From: Spirochaetes bacterium GWE1_32_154
Lineage (GTDB): Bacteria > Spirochaetota > GWE2-31-10
DNA: 64,000 nt
Direction: 5' to 3'
NCBI GenBank assembly: GCA_001829315.1
Contig: MIAY01000019.1
Span: 1 to 64,000 of the forward strand
The notes beneath the pieces were generated by a model that saw nothing but the letters and a program-made list of their open reading frames with translations, had not been told where the DNA came from and searched no databases. The translations under genes were made by a program, and so were the position numbers. Shown one piece after another: positions 34,979 to 43,488 of the stretch (positions within the stretch are counted from its first letter, which is position 1; each line of letters begins with the position of its first letter).

Positions 34979-36367
34979 ATGAATGATTTAGTAAAGATTC
35001 TATATGTTGATGATGAAGAAGTAATTCTTAGTAATGTAAAAGAATTCTTTGATGGTATTTATGATATAATAACAATGCAGTCATCAGTGGATGCTTTAAA
35101 AATTTTAGAAACAGAAAAATTTGATATAATTATGTCAGATTTTAAAATGCCTGAAATCACCGGGTTTGATCTGTTAACGAAAGCAAAAGAATTAAAAGCA
35201 TATACATACGGGATACTATTAACAGCCTACGCTGATAAATCACTATTAGAACAAATGATTAATAACAATCTAGTTAATAAAATAGTCGAAAAACCCTATA
35301 AATTAAAAGACTTGAAAATTTATCTTGATGAAGCTGTTAAATATATTAATACTAAAAAAGAAGAATCTGAAAAGATTTCATCAATAAAACATAGCTTCGA
35401 AATATTAAAAAGTGAACTTAGTGAAGAAATCATTGGTGCAGAAACGACACTAAAAGATGTATATAAAAAAATAGCAACTGTTTCAAAACATGATGTAAAT
35501 GTCTTAATATCAGGTGAAACCGGAACCGGTAAAGAATTGGTCGCAAAAACAATTCATTATTTAAGTTCAAGAAGAGACGGACCGTTTATCAAAATAAATT
35601 CTACTGCAATCCCGGAAACATTATTTGAGAGTGAGTTATTCGGTTATAAAAAAGGTGCTTTCAGTAATGCAACCCAGGATAAAGCGGGTAAAGTTGAATT
35701 GGCACATAAAGGAACTTTATTTCTCGATGAAATTGGTGATATGGATTTATCTGTGCAAGCCAAATTATTACGGGTACTGCAGGAAAAAGAAGTTGAACGT
35801 CTTGGAAGTAATAAAGTTGTTAAAGTTGATTTCCGACTGATTGTTGCAGCAAATAAAAACCTGCATGAAAGAATTGAAAATAAACTTTTTCGTGAAGATT
35901 TATTTTATCGAATGAACGAGTTTCCTATTTCTCTTCCACCCTTACGCGAAAGAGTTGATGATATTGAAGCTCTTATAAAATATTTCTTAATAAAATCATG
36001 CGTTGAACTTAATATAAAACCAATGGAAATAGCAAAAGAAACATTTGATAAGTTACGTGCATATAATTGGCCGGGTAATGTTCGAGAGTTAAAAAATGCA
36101 GTAAAAAGGGTTGCAATCGCCTTTTCAGAAGAAAGAATAATTAATCCTGATTGTTTTGATTTTTTATTTATTAGAAATTCATTTAATGTTACAAGTATAG
36201 ATGGAGCTGTTAAAATATTAAAAGATGCTGTTTTAAACAGAGAATTAGAGCTTACTGATGTGGAAGATAAAATAGTTGAAATGATTTTAAAAGACTGCAA
36301 TAATTCGGTATCAGACGCTGTTGACAAAACAGGTATTTCAAAAAATAGATTTTATAAAGTTAAATAA
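34979..36367 (+). CDS. NtrC-like response regulator with altered GAFTGA loop and short C-terminal HTH
   Basis: This 462-residue protein has a receiver domain with Asp54 in IIMSDFKMPE. A sigma54-type AAA+ domain follows, with Walker A GETGTGKE near 179-186, Walker B GTLFLDEIGDMD, and the arginine-finger region FREDLFYRMNEFPISLPPLRER. The loop that normally reads GAFTGA and contacts sigma54 is GAFSNA at 226-231. The Fis-type helix-turn-helix is cut short: it ends NSVSDAVDKTGISKNRFYKVK at the stop. It presumably receives phosphate from the kinase encoded upstream. Because of the loop change, it may not open sigma54 promoters in the usual way. Confidence 0.88.
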   Translation: MNDLVKILYVDDEEVILSNVKEFFDGIYDIITMQSSVDALKILETEKFDIIMSDFKMPEITGFDLLTKAKELKAYTYGILLTAYADKSLLEQMINNNLVNKIVEKPYKLKDLKIYLDEAVKYINTKKEESEKISSIKHSFEILKSELSEEIIGAETTLKDVYKKIATVSKHDVNVLISGETGTGKELVAKTIHYLSSRRDGPFIKINSTAIPETLFESELFGYKKGAFSNATQDKAGKVELAHKGTLFLDEIGDMDLSVQAKLLRVLQEKEVERLGSNKVVKVDFRLIVAANKNLHERIENKLFREDLFYRMNEFPISLPPLRERVDDIEALIKYFLIKSCVELNIKPMEIAKETFDKLRAYNWPGNVRELKNAVKRVAIAFSEERIINPDCFDFLFIRNSFNVTSIDGAVKILKDAVLNRELELTDVEDKIVEMILKDCNNSVSDAVDKTGISKNRFYKVK

Positions 36368-36373
36368 AATGAA

Positions 36374-36406
36374 ATAAGCTCTTGTAAATATTTTACAAGA
36401 GCTTAT
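36374..36406. terminator. Bidirectional terminator between convergent genes
   Basis: There are perfect 15-bp arms (ATAAGCTCTTGTAAA and its complement) around a TAT loop. The tract after it is more T-rich on the - strand (TTATTTCATTTTATTT). It lies between the NtrC-like gene and the convergent EAL gene, so it may serve both. Confidence 0.75.
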
Positions 36407-36417
36407 AATGTATTATT

Positions 36418-37134
36418 TTAAAAATCAAACGATGGTTTACCGGTATAATACCCCTGAATTAAATCAATATTTAATTCACTGCACATTTTATATTCATTAT
36501 CATTTTCAATTAACACAGCAATAGTTTTAAGATTTTTTGAACTGGCAAAAGTGATTATACTTTCTAAGTTTTTTCTATATTCTGTATTATTCTTTGCCAT
36601 ACATACAATGTTTTTATTGATTCGAATGTAATCTGGTTTAATATTCAATTTTATCTTTTCATCAAAAATATCAATCATACTATTTGAAATAGAAACATTC
36701 AAACCTTTATTTCTATTACCAATTAAAAAATAAAACAAAGAAGAAACCATGCTTTTTTGATTATTATTTAAATCATAACAAAAATTATTATTATGTATTC
36801 CATATTTTTTTAAAATATTTTCAGTAAGATCTTTTGTAAAACAATCCCATTCCAAAGTCCGTGCATCATAATTATAAAATAATTTTAAATCAGTGGAAAT
36901 TAATTTATCCTTTATTGTATCAATTGCCTTTTCTCTTAATTTAATATCAAGCGCATACAAATAATTCATTTTGTATGCTTCATCAAAAATTTCATTGGGA
37001 GTGAGGTTTTTATATGTATCACTACCACGAATCAATGCTTCATATCCAACAACAGTTCCTGATTTCATATCTCTAATTGGCTGGTATGCATAATCTAAAT
37101 GCTCAAGGATAGTATTAATCTCTGCTTTATACAT
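36418..37134 (-). CDS. Degenerate EAL-domain protein
   Basis: This 238-residue protein is a stand-alone EAL fold, recognised by YQPIRDMKSGTVVGYEALIRG at the start and LIQGYYTGKPSF at the end. The EAL Glu is kept. Several metal and catalytic positions are not: the usual E[IL]TE reads YDLN, DDFG reads SMIDIF, and AEGVE reads AVLIE. Phosphodiesterase activity against c-di-GMP is therefore doubtful; it may bind ligand or protein instead. A GGGGG-rich ribosome site precedes the ATG. No GGDEF or sensor domain is attached. Confidence 0.75.
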   Translation of the reverse strand: MYKAEINTILEHLDYAYQPIRDMKSGTVVGYEALIRGSDTYKNLTPNEIFDEAYKMNYLYALDIKLREKAIDTIKDKLISTDLKLFYNYDARTLEWDCFTKDLTENILKKYGIHNNNFCYDLNNNQKSMVSSLFYFLIGNRNKGLNVSISNSMIDIFDEKIKLNIKPDYIRINKNIVCMAKNNTEYRKNLESIITFASSKNLKTIAVLIENDNEYKMCSELNIDLIQGYYTGKPSFDF

Positions 37135-37215
37135 TTCTTACCCCCTAAGTTTCTTGCAAAAATACTCTTTTTATCTCGATTTTTTGCAAAAAGTTACCCC
37201 ATTTACTAATAAAAG

Positions 37216-37240
37216 CAGGGGAGTTATAAAAACTCCCCTG
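37216..37240 (-). terminator. Rho-independent terminator of the alpha-amylase gene
   Basis: On the - strand, a ten-base stem (CAGGGGAGTT with AACTCCCCTG) with a five-base loop lies 15 bases after the stop and is followed by CTTTTATT. Confidence 0.8.
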
Positions 37241-37254
37241 TATAGAATTAAAAA

Positions 37255-40200
37255 CTAAAGAAGAAAAGGACTTGGTTGCGTAATTTTACCCGGAGCCGGT
37301 GTTGCCAAACCTTTTAGCACATAGACACCTAAACCGGCATTTCCGCCATTACTTACAGTAAATGTAACATTGCCACCTGAGGCTGTTACTTCATTACCTG
37401 TAACACAATCAACATATGTTCCCGGTAATACTCCGGTAAATGTATGTGTTGCAGCACCTATACCAACTAAAGCATAACTATCAATTGGTTCCTGTGTAAT
37501 TTTATTAGTTCCCACATATCTTCTTTTAAAACCAGCCCAACCACCTGAATGTCCATCCGCTGAGTACTGACCCATTTGTAATGCAGGTACTGCTTGTCTT
37601 ATTTTATTTAATCCCATTAAATGTTTTGACAAATCATTATTTAATGTTGCAGCAACAGCACCACTTGCAGTAAACTCACCAAAATCAGTAGCGGTTACAG
37701 AACCTTCCAAGTGAGGACCGTAATATGATCTACCAGTTTTTTCAAGTGACATATTAACACCATTTGAACCACCACCCGGCCAGTCGTTTGGTTTTCCTGC
37801 TCCAAATCTGATTTCTGATCCGTAATATACAATTGGAATTCCTCTAAAAGTAAACAACATTGACCATGCAGCAGCAAAATCACCTGCCCATCGTGTTTCA
37901 CCTTTATTCGGACCATAATCATGAGAATCTGTATACCATGGAAGAAAAGTAGCATCATTATACCAATAATCATTACCTAAAGCAGCGTTATATGCCGACC
38001 CTTCATTATTACAAAATGCGTTATGTGATATCATGTTTATAACACTTACATGATACGGACTTGAAGCATTTGGGGCTTTATGTGAATAATCCGGTGTTCT
38101 GTAATTATTACCATTTAATAAATGATTGGTATTATCAGATTTATCATTTACCGATTGATCAAATGTATAATTTTGTTCTCTTAATGCAGATGCTTTATCA
38201 GTGATATTAGATACAAAGTTTGCAACTTCACCAAAGATAAAGAAATCAGAACCACCTCGTGACGCTTTTGACTGCTCAGCTCGTGCTAATAATTGTGGCC
38301 AATACATAGTATTTAATGTTTCTTTATGCATATGCATAACTGTATCAACTCTGAACATATCAACACCCATATCAATATATCTATAATAAGCATTTAATAA
38401 ATATTCCTGTACATCAGGATTTTCAGTATTTAAATCAGGGCAATCTTCATGTAGAGAATCGAAATGTGCATCAGGAAAATTATCAAATGAACCTGATCCG
38501 GTAGGGAAGCCGGTGTTATGTCCTCTATGTCTTCTTGGACTTGTTTTATATTGTTCGTATGTTAAACTACCAGGTGTACCAACGCCATCAACTGTTTTAC
38601 AGTATGATTCTGTTGAAGGCCATTGAAACTTTAAGAATCCGGATGCATTTTTATCGGTCATTAAATTAGGAAATGTTGTTATATTTGCTTGAGTAAATGG
38701 TCTTACATTTTGAGCAAATTCTAAATATGGAGGTAAAGCTTCTCCGTCAACCATACCGGGTGAAGTTAAGCCATCATATTCCCAACCGTTTGGAAAACTT
38801 TGTGAAACACCCTGATTATATTTAGCTTCATCCCATGTAAAACTTTCCCAGCCTTCAGGTACCGGATATAAAGCCGGATCTCGTGCATATTGTATTTCTG
38901 AAAAGTTTTTTATACCAAATCTACCTGAATGATTGATTACGATATCAAGACAAATTTTCATATCTCTTGAGTGAGCTTCATCAACAACTCTCTGGAAATC
39001 GTATCCCGGAGATTCCAATCGCGGATCTTCTCTTGTAAAATCCCAACCATGGTATCCATGATACGCAAGAGGGCTTCTATTTTGAACAACTGGAGTAATC
39101 CATATTGTTGAAAAACCTAATGCTTTTATATAATCCATTTTTTCAACAAGACCTTTGAAATCACCTCTCCATGAAACATCTTCAGGACCTGTAAATCCAT
39201 CATCTAATATACTATCATTAGCTCGTGCTTCCGTCCATGAACAAAATTCATCACCAACAGTATTAGCAGAATCACCATCAAACCATCTGCTTGTTAATAA
39301 GAAATATATAGATTCCTGTCGAGGATCAAATCGGGTTGTTGTAATTTTACCTATTCTATAATAAAAACTTGCTTTTGCAGTATTTCCTGAGCCGTCAACG
39401 ATTAAAAATCGTACTGTTTTGTTTTCATTAATACTTATTGTAGAACCTGTTAATCCGCTTCCTGAAGCATCACCTGTTTTATATACAGAAGATGTTGTTG
39501 CCGGTTCTGTTCCGTCAGTCGTATAGTATGCAGTAGTTGAAGCAACTTTATTATCTTTTATTGTAAAAGAAACTGTTATCGGGTTTTCATATCCGCCGGC
39601 TGCCTGACTTGCCGTGATTGTCGGTATAACTAAATCAGCATCAGGGTTTATTGTATACGTTACACTTTTAACATCACCTGTTGTTGGAACAGCCAACGCA
39701 TTATAACCAATTGCTTTAACAGTTGTTGTTCCTGTTGTAATAGAAATTGGAGAGCTATATGTCTGTGAAGACAGGGTAGGTGTTGAACCGTCAATTGTGT
39801 AATAAATAATATCCCCTGTAACATTTGATGAAGTTAACACAACATTTTGTGTTGTAATATATGTTCCGGCAGCAGGTGATACAGAAATTACCGGCGTTTT
39901 CGGACCATCAGTATTATAATCAGTCCATGTACCATTCATATACCACCACTCACCGGCAGTTCTTGTTAAATCAGGTGATTGACCCGGATCAGTAAATAAT
40001 AAGTTACATGTAGTGGCATTTATTGTATAGGTATACCAGCTGTTTCCTTCTTCAGTCATTAAAGGTCTATCTGTCCATACGCCACCCGTATAATTTTTTG
40101 TTGCGTCCCATGCCCAAATCTTAGTGTAATTTTTAGCATGAACAATAATTTTATCTGTAACAGGAGCTTTTGCTTTTATAACATTTATTGTATAATTTTT

Positions 40201-42906
40201 AACCGTCGTACCGTCTTTAGCTGTAACAATAATGTTTACTTCATTGTTTCCTTCAACTAAACTACCGATTGAAGCTGGTGAATCTTTACCATTGATTTTT
40301 AATGTTGCACCACTAACCTCAGCAGATGCAGTAAAAATCACAGAGTCTATATTATATTCCACTGACAAAGAATAATTTGTATTCATTTTATCAAAAGCCG
40401 GAGTTATTGTAGAAATATCAGAACTAAGTGATTTTAAGAAAGCAATTGTATCAGTTACAGGAGTTATTGCTCTAATGATAGTAATAAAATAACTGTTTGT
40501 CGTTGTACCATCTTTAGCAGTAACAATTATTTCAACCTGATTATTACCTTCCTGTAAATTACTTATTATTGCCGGAGAAGTTTTAGTGTTTATTTTCACA
40601 GTCGAACCTGAAATTTCCACTCCTGCTGTTAACACAACAGATGTAACACTATTATCAACAGATAGTATATAATTCTTTACCGTTGAGTCAAATAGTGGTG
40701 ATAGAGCTGATGTATCTGATGTCAATGTTTTTAATAACGCAATATTATCATCAGTAACAGGTGCTTTTTCTCTAACAACAGTTACTATGTATGTTTTAGT
40801 AGTTATACCATCTTTAGCAGTTACAATAATTTTTACTTCATTATTTCCTTCAACTAAACTACTTATTGCAGCAGGTGAATCTTTACCGTTGATTTTTAAT
40901 GTAGCACCGGTAATATCAACTGCAGCAGTTAATATTACCGAAGTAATTGTATTATCAACAGTCAACATATAATTAGTAACAGTCTTATCAAATAAAGGTG
41001 ACAATGAAGATTTATCTGATGTTAGAGATTTTAAATCAGTATTGTTATCAGTAGTTACCGGAATTTTTGATCTATTGATATTTACTATATATGTTTTGGT
41101 AGTTATACCGTCTTTAGCGGTTACAATAATCTTTACTTCATTATTTCCTTCAACTAAACCGGCTATTGTAGCAGGTGAATCTTTACCATTAATCTTTACA
41201 GTCGCACCAGAATCGTCTGTTACTGCTGTTAATACAAGAGAAGTTACTGTATTTTCAACAGACATAACATAACTCATAATATCTTTATTAAAAATTGGTG
41301 AAAATGATGATTTATCAGATGTCAGTGCTTTTAAATCTGCATTCTTTTCATTAACTACCGGTTTTTCAGCTTTAATGATAGTTATATTGTATGTTTTAGC
41401 AGTTACACCGTCTTTAGCAGTTACAATAATTTTTACATCATTTGGTCCTTCTACTAAACCGGCTATTGTAGCAGGTGAATCTTTACTATTAATCTTTACA
41501 GTCGCACCAGAATCGTCTGTTACTGCTGTTAATACAAGAGAAGTTACTGTATTTTCAACAGACATAACATAACTCGTAACATCTTTATCAAAAATTGGTG
41601 AAAATGATGATTTATCAGATGTCAGCACTTTTAAATCAGCATTGTCATTTCTTACAATAATTTCATTTTCTTTAATAATTGTAATAGTATACTCAATTGA
41701 TGTTTTTTTATCTTCTGCGAGAACTACAATTTTTATGATATTTTCACCAACAACTAATGGAATTATATTCGTTTCAACGCCATTAAATGTTATTGTAGAA
41801 CCTGAATGAGATCTTTCAGCATTGATAGTAATCGATTCGGTTGTATAATCAACAATTGCTGAATATTTGAATAATGAAACTGAAAATGGAATATCTAATT
41901 CGAGTGATGATATGGTAAGTGCAGATAATAATGCATTATTACTTAATACATTTTCACCACGTTTTACTTCCAAAACATAATTTAAAACTGAAATACCATC
42001 TTCAGCCGTTAGTTCTATTTTTATTGTATTTAATCCATCGTTTAAAAATACAATATTATTCCCCGAGTAATTATTACCATTAACTTTAATAGATGATAAT
42101 AAATCAGAGGCTTCCAATAGTAATTCTAATTGAGCAATAGAGTATTCTAATGAAACAGAATACTTAAATACATTAGAAGTAAAAGCAGGTGTTAATGTTA
42201 AATCTTTTTCATTGACTTTAACACCTAATGTTTTTAATTGACATACGTTTGAAGGGTTTGTCGATTGTCTTGTTATTTCAATTATATAGTCAATAGTTCT
42301 TCCTGATTTTTCAACGCTAATAGTAACCTTATTTTTACCTTCATTCAAACCAATTGTCTGTGATTTTGAGGTATTTAATGTTCCATTAACTGAATAACCT
42401 ACATCAGATAAAATAGAATCAAATGATGTGGTTATTGTGTTTACTTCATTTAAAACATTTAAACTATAATTTTTGGTATCCTGATGAAAAGCTGGTGATA
42501 AAACACCACTTGAAACCGTTAATGATGTTAAATAAACAGATCTTTCTATAATATAGATTTTTTCTGATATCATTGATGGTAAATAACCACTTTTGAAAGA
42601 TTTGGCTCTTACCAGAACAACATCTTCTTTTTCAACTATTTTAAATGGTTTTGTATATAAAAAGCTATTTACTGTCGGTTCACTGCCATCTAAAGAGTAA
42701 TAAACCTCTGCATCGTTTGGAAGATATTCAAAAGAAATCAACTCATCTTCTTTAATTCTTTTTGATTCCGGTAAAATAACCGGAGCTACTAATTGTTTTT
42801 TTTCTACTTGAGGAATTATTTTTTCTACTTCAGCTGTACATGAAATAAAAAAAGTAATACTCAAAAGCTTTAGAAAGCTTAAAAACAAACCTTTATGTTT
42901 TATCAT
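37255..42906 (-). CDS. Giant surface lipoprotein alpha-amylase (GH13) with cadherin-like repeats and carbohydrate-binding modules
   Basis: This is a 1883-residue protein from ATG 42906, which follows AGGAG; a longer frame without a ribosome site is ignored. The signal ends FFISC (lipobox). Domains in order: a chitobiase-C-type unit (about 39-116); eight cadherin-like beta-sandwich repeats (about 125-914), the last five very similar; a starch-binding CBM26-like module (about 921-1001, IWAWDATKNYTGG and WWYMNGTW); two more chitobiase-C-type units (about 1004-1179); a GH13 catalytic domain (about 1189-1770); and a C-terminal beta domain. GH13 motifs are DIVINHS, nucleophile Asp1521 in FRVDTVMH, acid Glu1560 in FGEVAN, and YTDSHD. 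It probably degrades starch or glycogen at the cell surface on a long stalk. Confidence 0.93.
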   Translation of the reverse strand: MIKHKGLFLSFLKLLSITFFISCTAEVEKIIPQVEKKQLVAPVILPESKRIKEDELISFEYLPNDAEVYYSLDGSEPTVNSFLYTKPFKIVEKEDVVLVRAKSFKSGYLPSMISEKIYIIERSVYLTSLTVSSGVLSPAFHQDTKNYSLNVLNEVNTITTSFDSILSDVGYSVNGTLNTSKSQTIGLNEGKNKVTISVEKSGRTIDYIIEITRQSTNPSNVCQLKTLGVKVNEKDLTLTPAFTSNVFKYSVSLEYSIAQLELLLEASDLLSSIKVNGNNYSGNNIVFLNDGLNTIKIELTAEDGISVLNYVLEVKRGENVLSNNALLSALTISSLELDIPFSVSLFKYSAIVDYTTESITINAERSHSGSTITFNGVETNIIPLVVGENIIKIVVLAEDKKTSIEYTITIIKENEIIVRNDNADLKVLTSDKSSFSPIFDKDVTSYVMSVENTVTSLVLTAVTDDSGATVKINSKDSPATIAGLVEGPNDVKIIVTAKDGVTAKTYNITIIKAEKPVVNEKNADLKALTSDKSSFSPIFNKDIMSYVMSVENTVTSLVLTAVTDDSGATVKINGKDSPATIAGLVEGNNEVKIIVTAKDGITTKTYIVNINRSKIPVTTDNNTDLKSLTSDKSSLSPLFDKTVTNYMLTVDNTITSVILTAAVDITGATLKINGKDSPAAISSLVEGNNEVKIIVTAKDGITTKTYIVTVVREKAPVTDDNIALLKTLTSDTSALSPLFDSTVKNYILSVDNSVTSVVLTAGVEISGSTVKINTKTSPAIISNLQEGNNQVEIIVTAKDGTTTNSYFITIIRAITPVTDTIAFLKSLSSDISTITPAFDKMNTNYSLSVEYNIDSVIFTASAEVSGATLKINGKDSPASIGSLVEGNNEVNIIVTAKDGTTVKNYTINVIKAKAPVTDKIIVHAKNYTKIWAWDATKNYTGGVWTDRPLMTEEGNSWYTYTINATTCNLLFTDPGQSPDLTRTAGEWWYMNGTWTDYNTDGPKTPVISVSPAAGTYITTQNVVLTSSNVTGDIIYYTIDGSTPTLSSQTYSSPISITTGTTTVKAIGYNALAVPTTGDVKSVTYTINPDADLVIPTITASQAAGGYENPITVSFTIKDNKVASTTAYYTTDGTEPATTSSVYKTGDASGSGLTGSTISINENKTVRFLIVDGSGNTAKASFYYRIGKITTTRFDPRQESIYFLLTSRWFDGDSANTVGDEFCSWTEARANDSILDDGFTGPEDVSWRGDFKGLVEKMDYIKALGFSTIWITPVVQNRSPLAYHGYHGWDFTREDPRLESPGYDFQRVVDEAHSRDMKICLDIVINHSGRFGIKNFSEIQYARDPALYPVPEGWESFTWDEAKYNQGVSQSFPNGWEYDGLTSPGMVDGEALPPYLEFAQNVRPFTQANITTFPNLMTDKNASGFLKFQWPSTESYCKTVDGVGTPGSLTYEQYKTSPRRHRGHNTGFPTGSGSFDNFPDAHFDSLHEDCPDLNTENPDVQEYLLNAYYRYIDMGVDMFRVDTVMHMHKETLNTMYWPQLLARAEQSKASRGGSDFFIFGEVANFVSNITDKASALREQNYTFDQSVNDKSDNTNHLLNGNNYRTPDYSHKAPNASSPYHVSVINMISHNAFCNNEGSAYNAALGNDYWYNDATFLPWYTDSHDYGPNKGETRWAGDFAAAWSMLFTFRGIPIVYYGSEIRFGAGKPNDWPGGGSNGVNMSLEKTGRSYYGPHLEGSVTATDFGEFTASGAVAATLNNDLSKHLMGLNKIRQAVPALQMGQYSADGHSGGWAGFKRRYVGTNKITQEPIDSYALVGIGAATHTFTGVLPGTYVDCVTGNEVTASGGNVTFTVSNGGNAGLGVYVLKGLATPAPGKITQPSPFLL
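41161..41640 (-). repeat. Recent 300-bp in-frame duplication in the amylase stalk
   Basis: Bases 41161-41340 and 41461-41640 differ at only about seven of 180 positions, at an offset of exactly 300 bases (100 codons). They encode parts of adjacent cadherin-like repeats 4 and 5. Other repeats of the stalk are more diverged, so this unit duplicated or was converted recently. Confidence 0.85.
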
Positions 42907-43100
42907 AATGTCTCCTTTAAAAATAATATAATAAATATAAGCATTAAATATGCCATATTTATTATGTGATTTAATAACACGTATACTGTCATTACACATT
43001 GATTTTTTAATTACTGACACCTTGATTTATACATATAATTTGATTTTAAGATTTTTATATCTGATAATAAGAAACTTCACGCGCGTGATGTTAAATAAGA

Positions 43101-43130
43101 AAGGAGGAGACCGGGTAAAGTCTCCTCCTT
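43101..43130 (-). terminator. Orphan terminator-like hairpin
   Basis: An 11-bp perfect stem (AAGGAGGAGAC with GTCTCCTCCTT) carries an eight-base loop. On the - strand it is followed by TCTTATTT, so it would end a transcript coming from the right. No - strand gene is present there, which raises the possibility of a small RNA from 43131-43488. Its stem includes a Shine-Dalgarno-like GGAGG. Confidence 0.5.
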
Positions 43131-43326
43131 ATTTGGGTAATAATTAAAAAATTGGATGGGAAAAATATCAATACGTTTTATTAAAGCAAAAGATGTGCCA
43201 AATCACCAATGTTTTTAAATAAAATAACTAAAAATAACGTAATTATTTTCCATAAAACAAATTAAATAATTATCTAACAATTATATAATTAAAAAAAAAT
43301 AATATTTTCTTTTTTTTCAATTATAT

Positions 43327-43407
43327 TTATGAAAAAAACAATGCATGTAATCTGTTTTTAAGAAAAGTTTTTCTTAAAAACAGATTACATGCATTGTTTT
43401 TTCATAA
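43327..43407. repeat. 81-nt near-perfect palindrome
   Basis: A 32-bp perfect stem (43333-43364 with 43371-43402) extends by five more pairs after a single-base bulge. Only six bases lie at the centre. It includes ATGCATGTAATCTG. It is far longer than ordinary terminators of this window and lies about 80 bases upstream of the signal peptidase gene. Confidence 0.9.
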
Positions 43408-43432
43408 GAGGTTAGGGTGTTTCTATAATTTA

Positions 43433-43462
43433 TTGACTATTGAATTGAATTATGGTTATATA
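43433..43462 (+). promoter_or_regulatory. Probable promoter for the signal peptidase I operon
   Basis: TTGACT at 43433-43438 and TATATA at 43457-43462 are 18 bases apart. The ATG follows 26 bases later and has AGAGGAG eight bases upstream. The promoter lies to the right of the long palindrome. Confidence 0.5.
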
Positions 43463-43488
43463 GTCTATATATTAGAGGAGATCGGATT

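Larger units (their letters stand above)
42907..43488. other. 582-bp divergent intergenic region with two strong hairpins
   Basis: No gene is supported here; the only open frame (42950-43147, +) runs through the hairpin and has no ribosome site. The region holds an orphan hairpin (43101-43130), an 81-nt palindrome (43327-43407), a probable promoter for the signal peptidase genes (43433-43462) and presumably the amylase promoter, which I could not locate. The remaining sequence is A+T-rich with no feature I recognise. Confidence 0.6.

Noticed and set aside
40787-41572. Three + strand frames with near-identical peptides (VLVVIPSLAVTIIFTS type)
   Set aside because: They are antisense shadows of the cadherin-like repeats of the amylase.
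40165-42535. Regular repeats that might be taken for a CRISPR array
   Set aside because: The units are about 280-300 bp long, coding and in frame; there are no short repeats with unique spacers.
42950-43147. 65-codon + strand frame in the amylase/signal peptidase gap
   Set aside because: Reads through the orphan hairpin, has no ribosome site and no similarity that I recognise.
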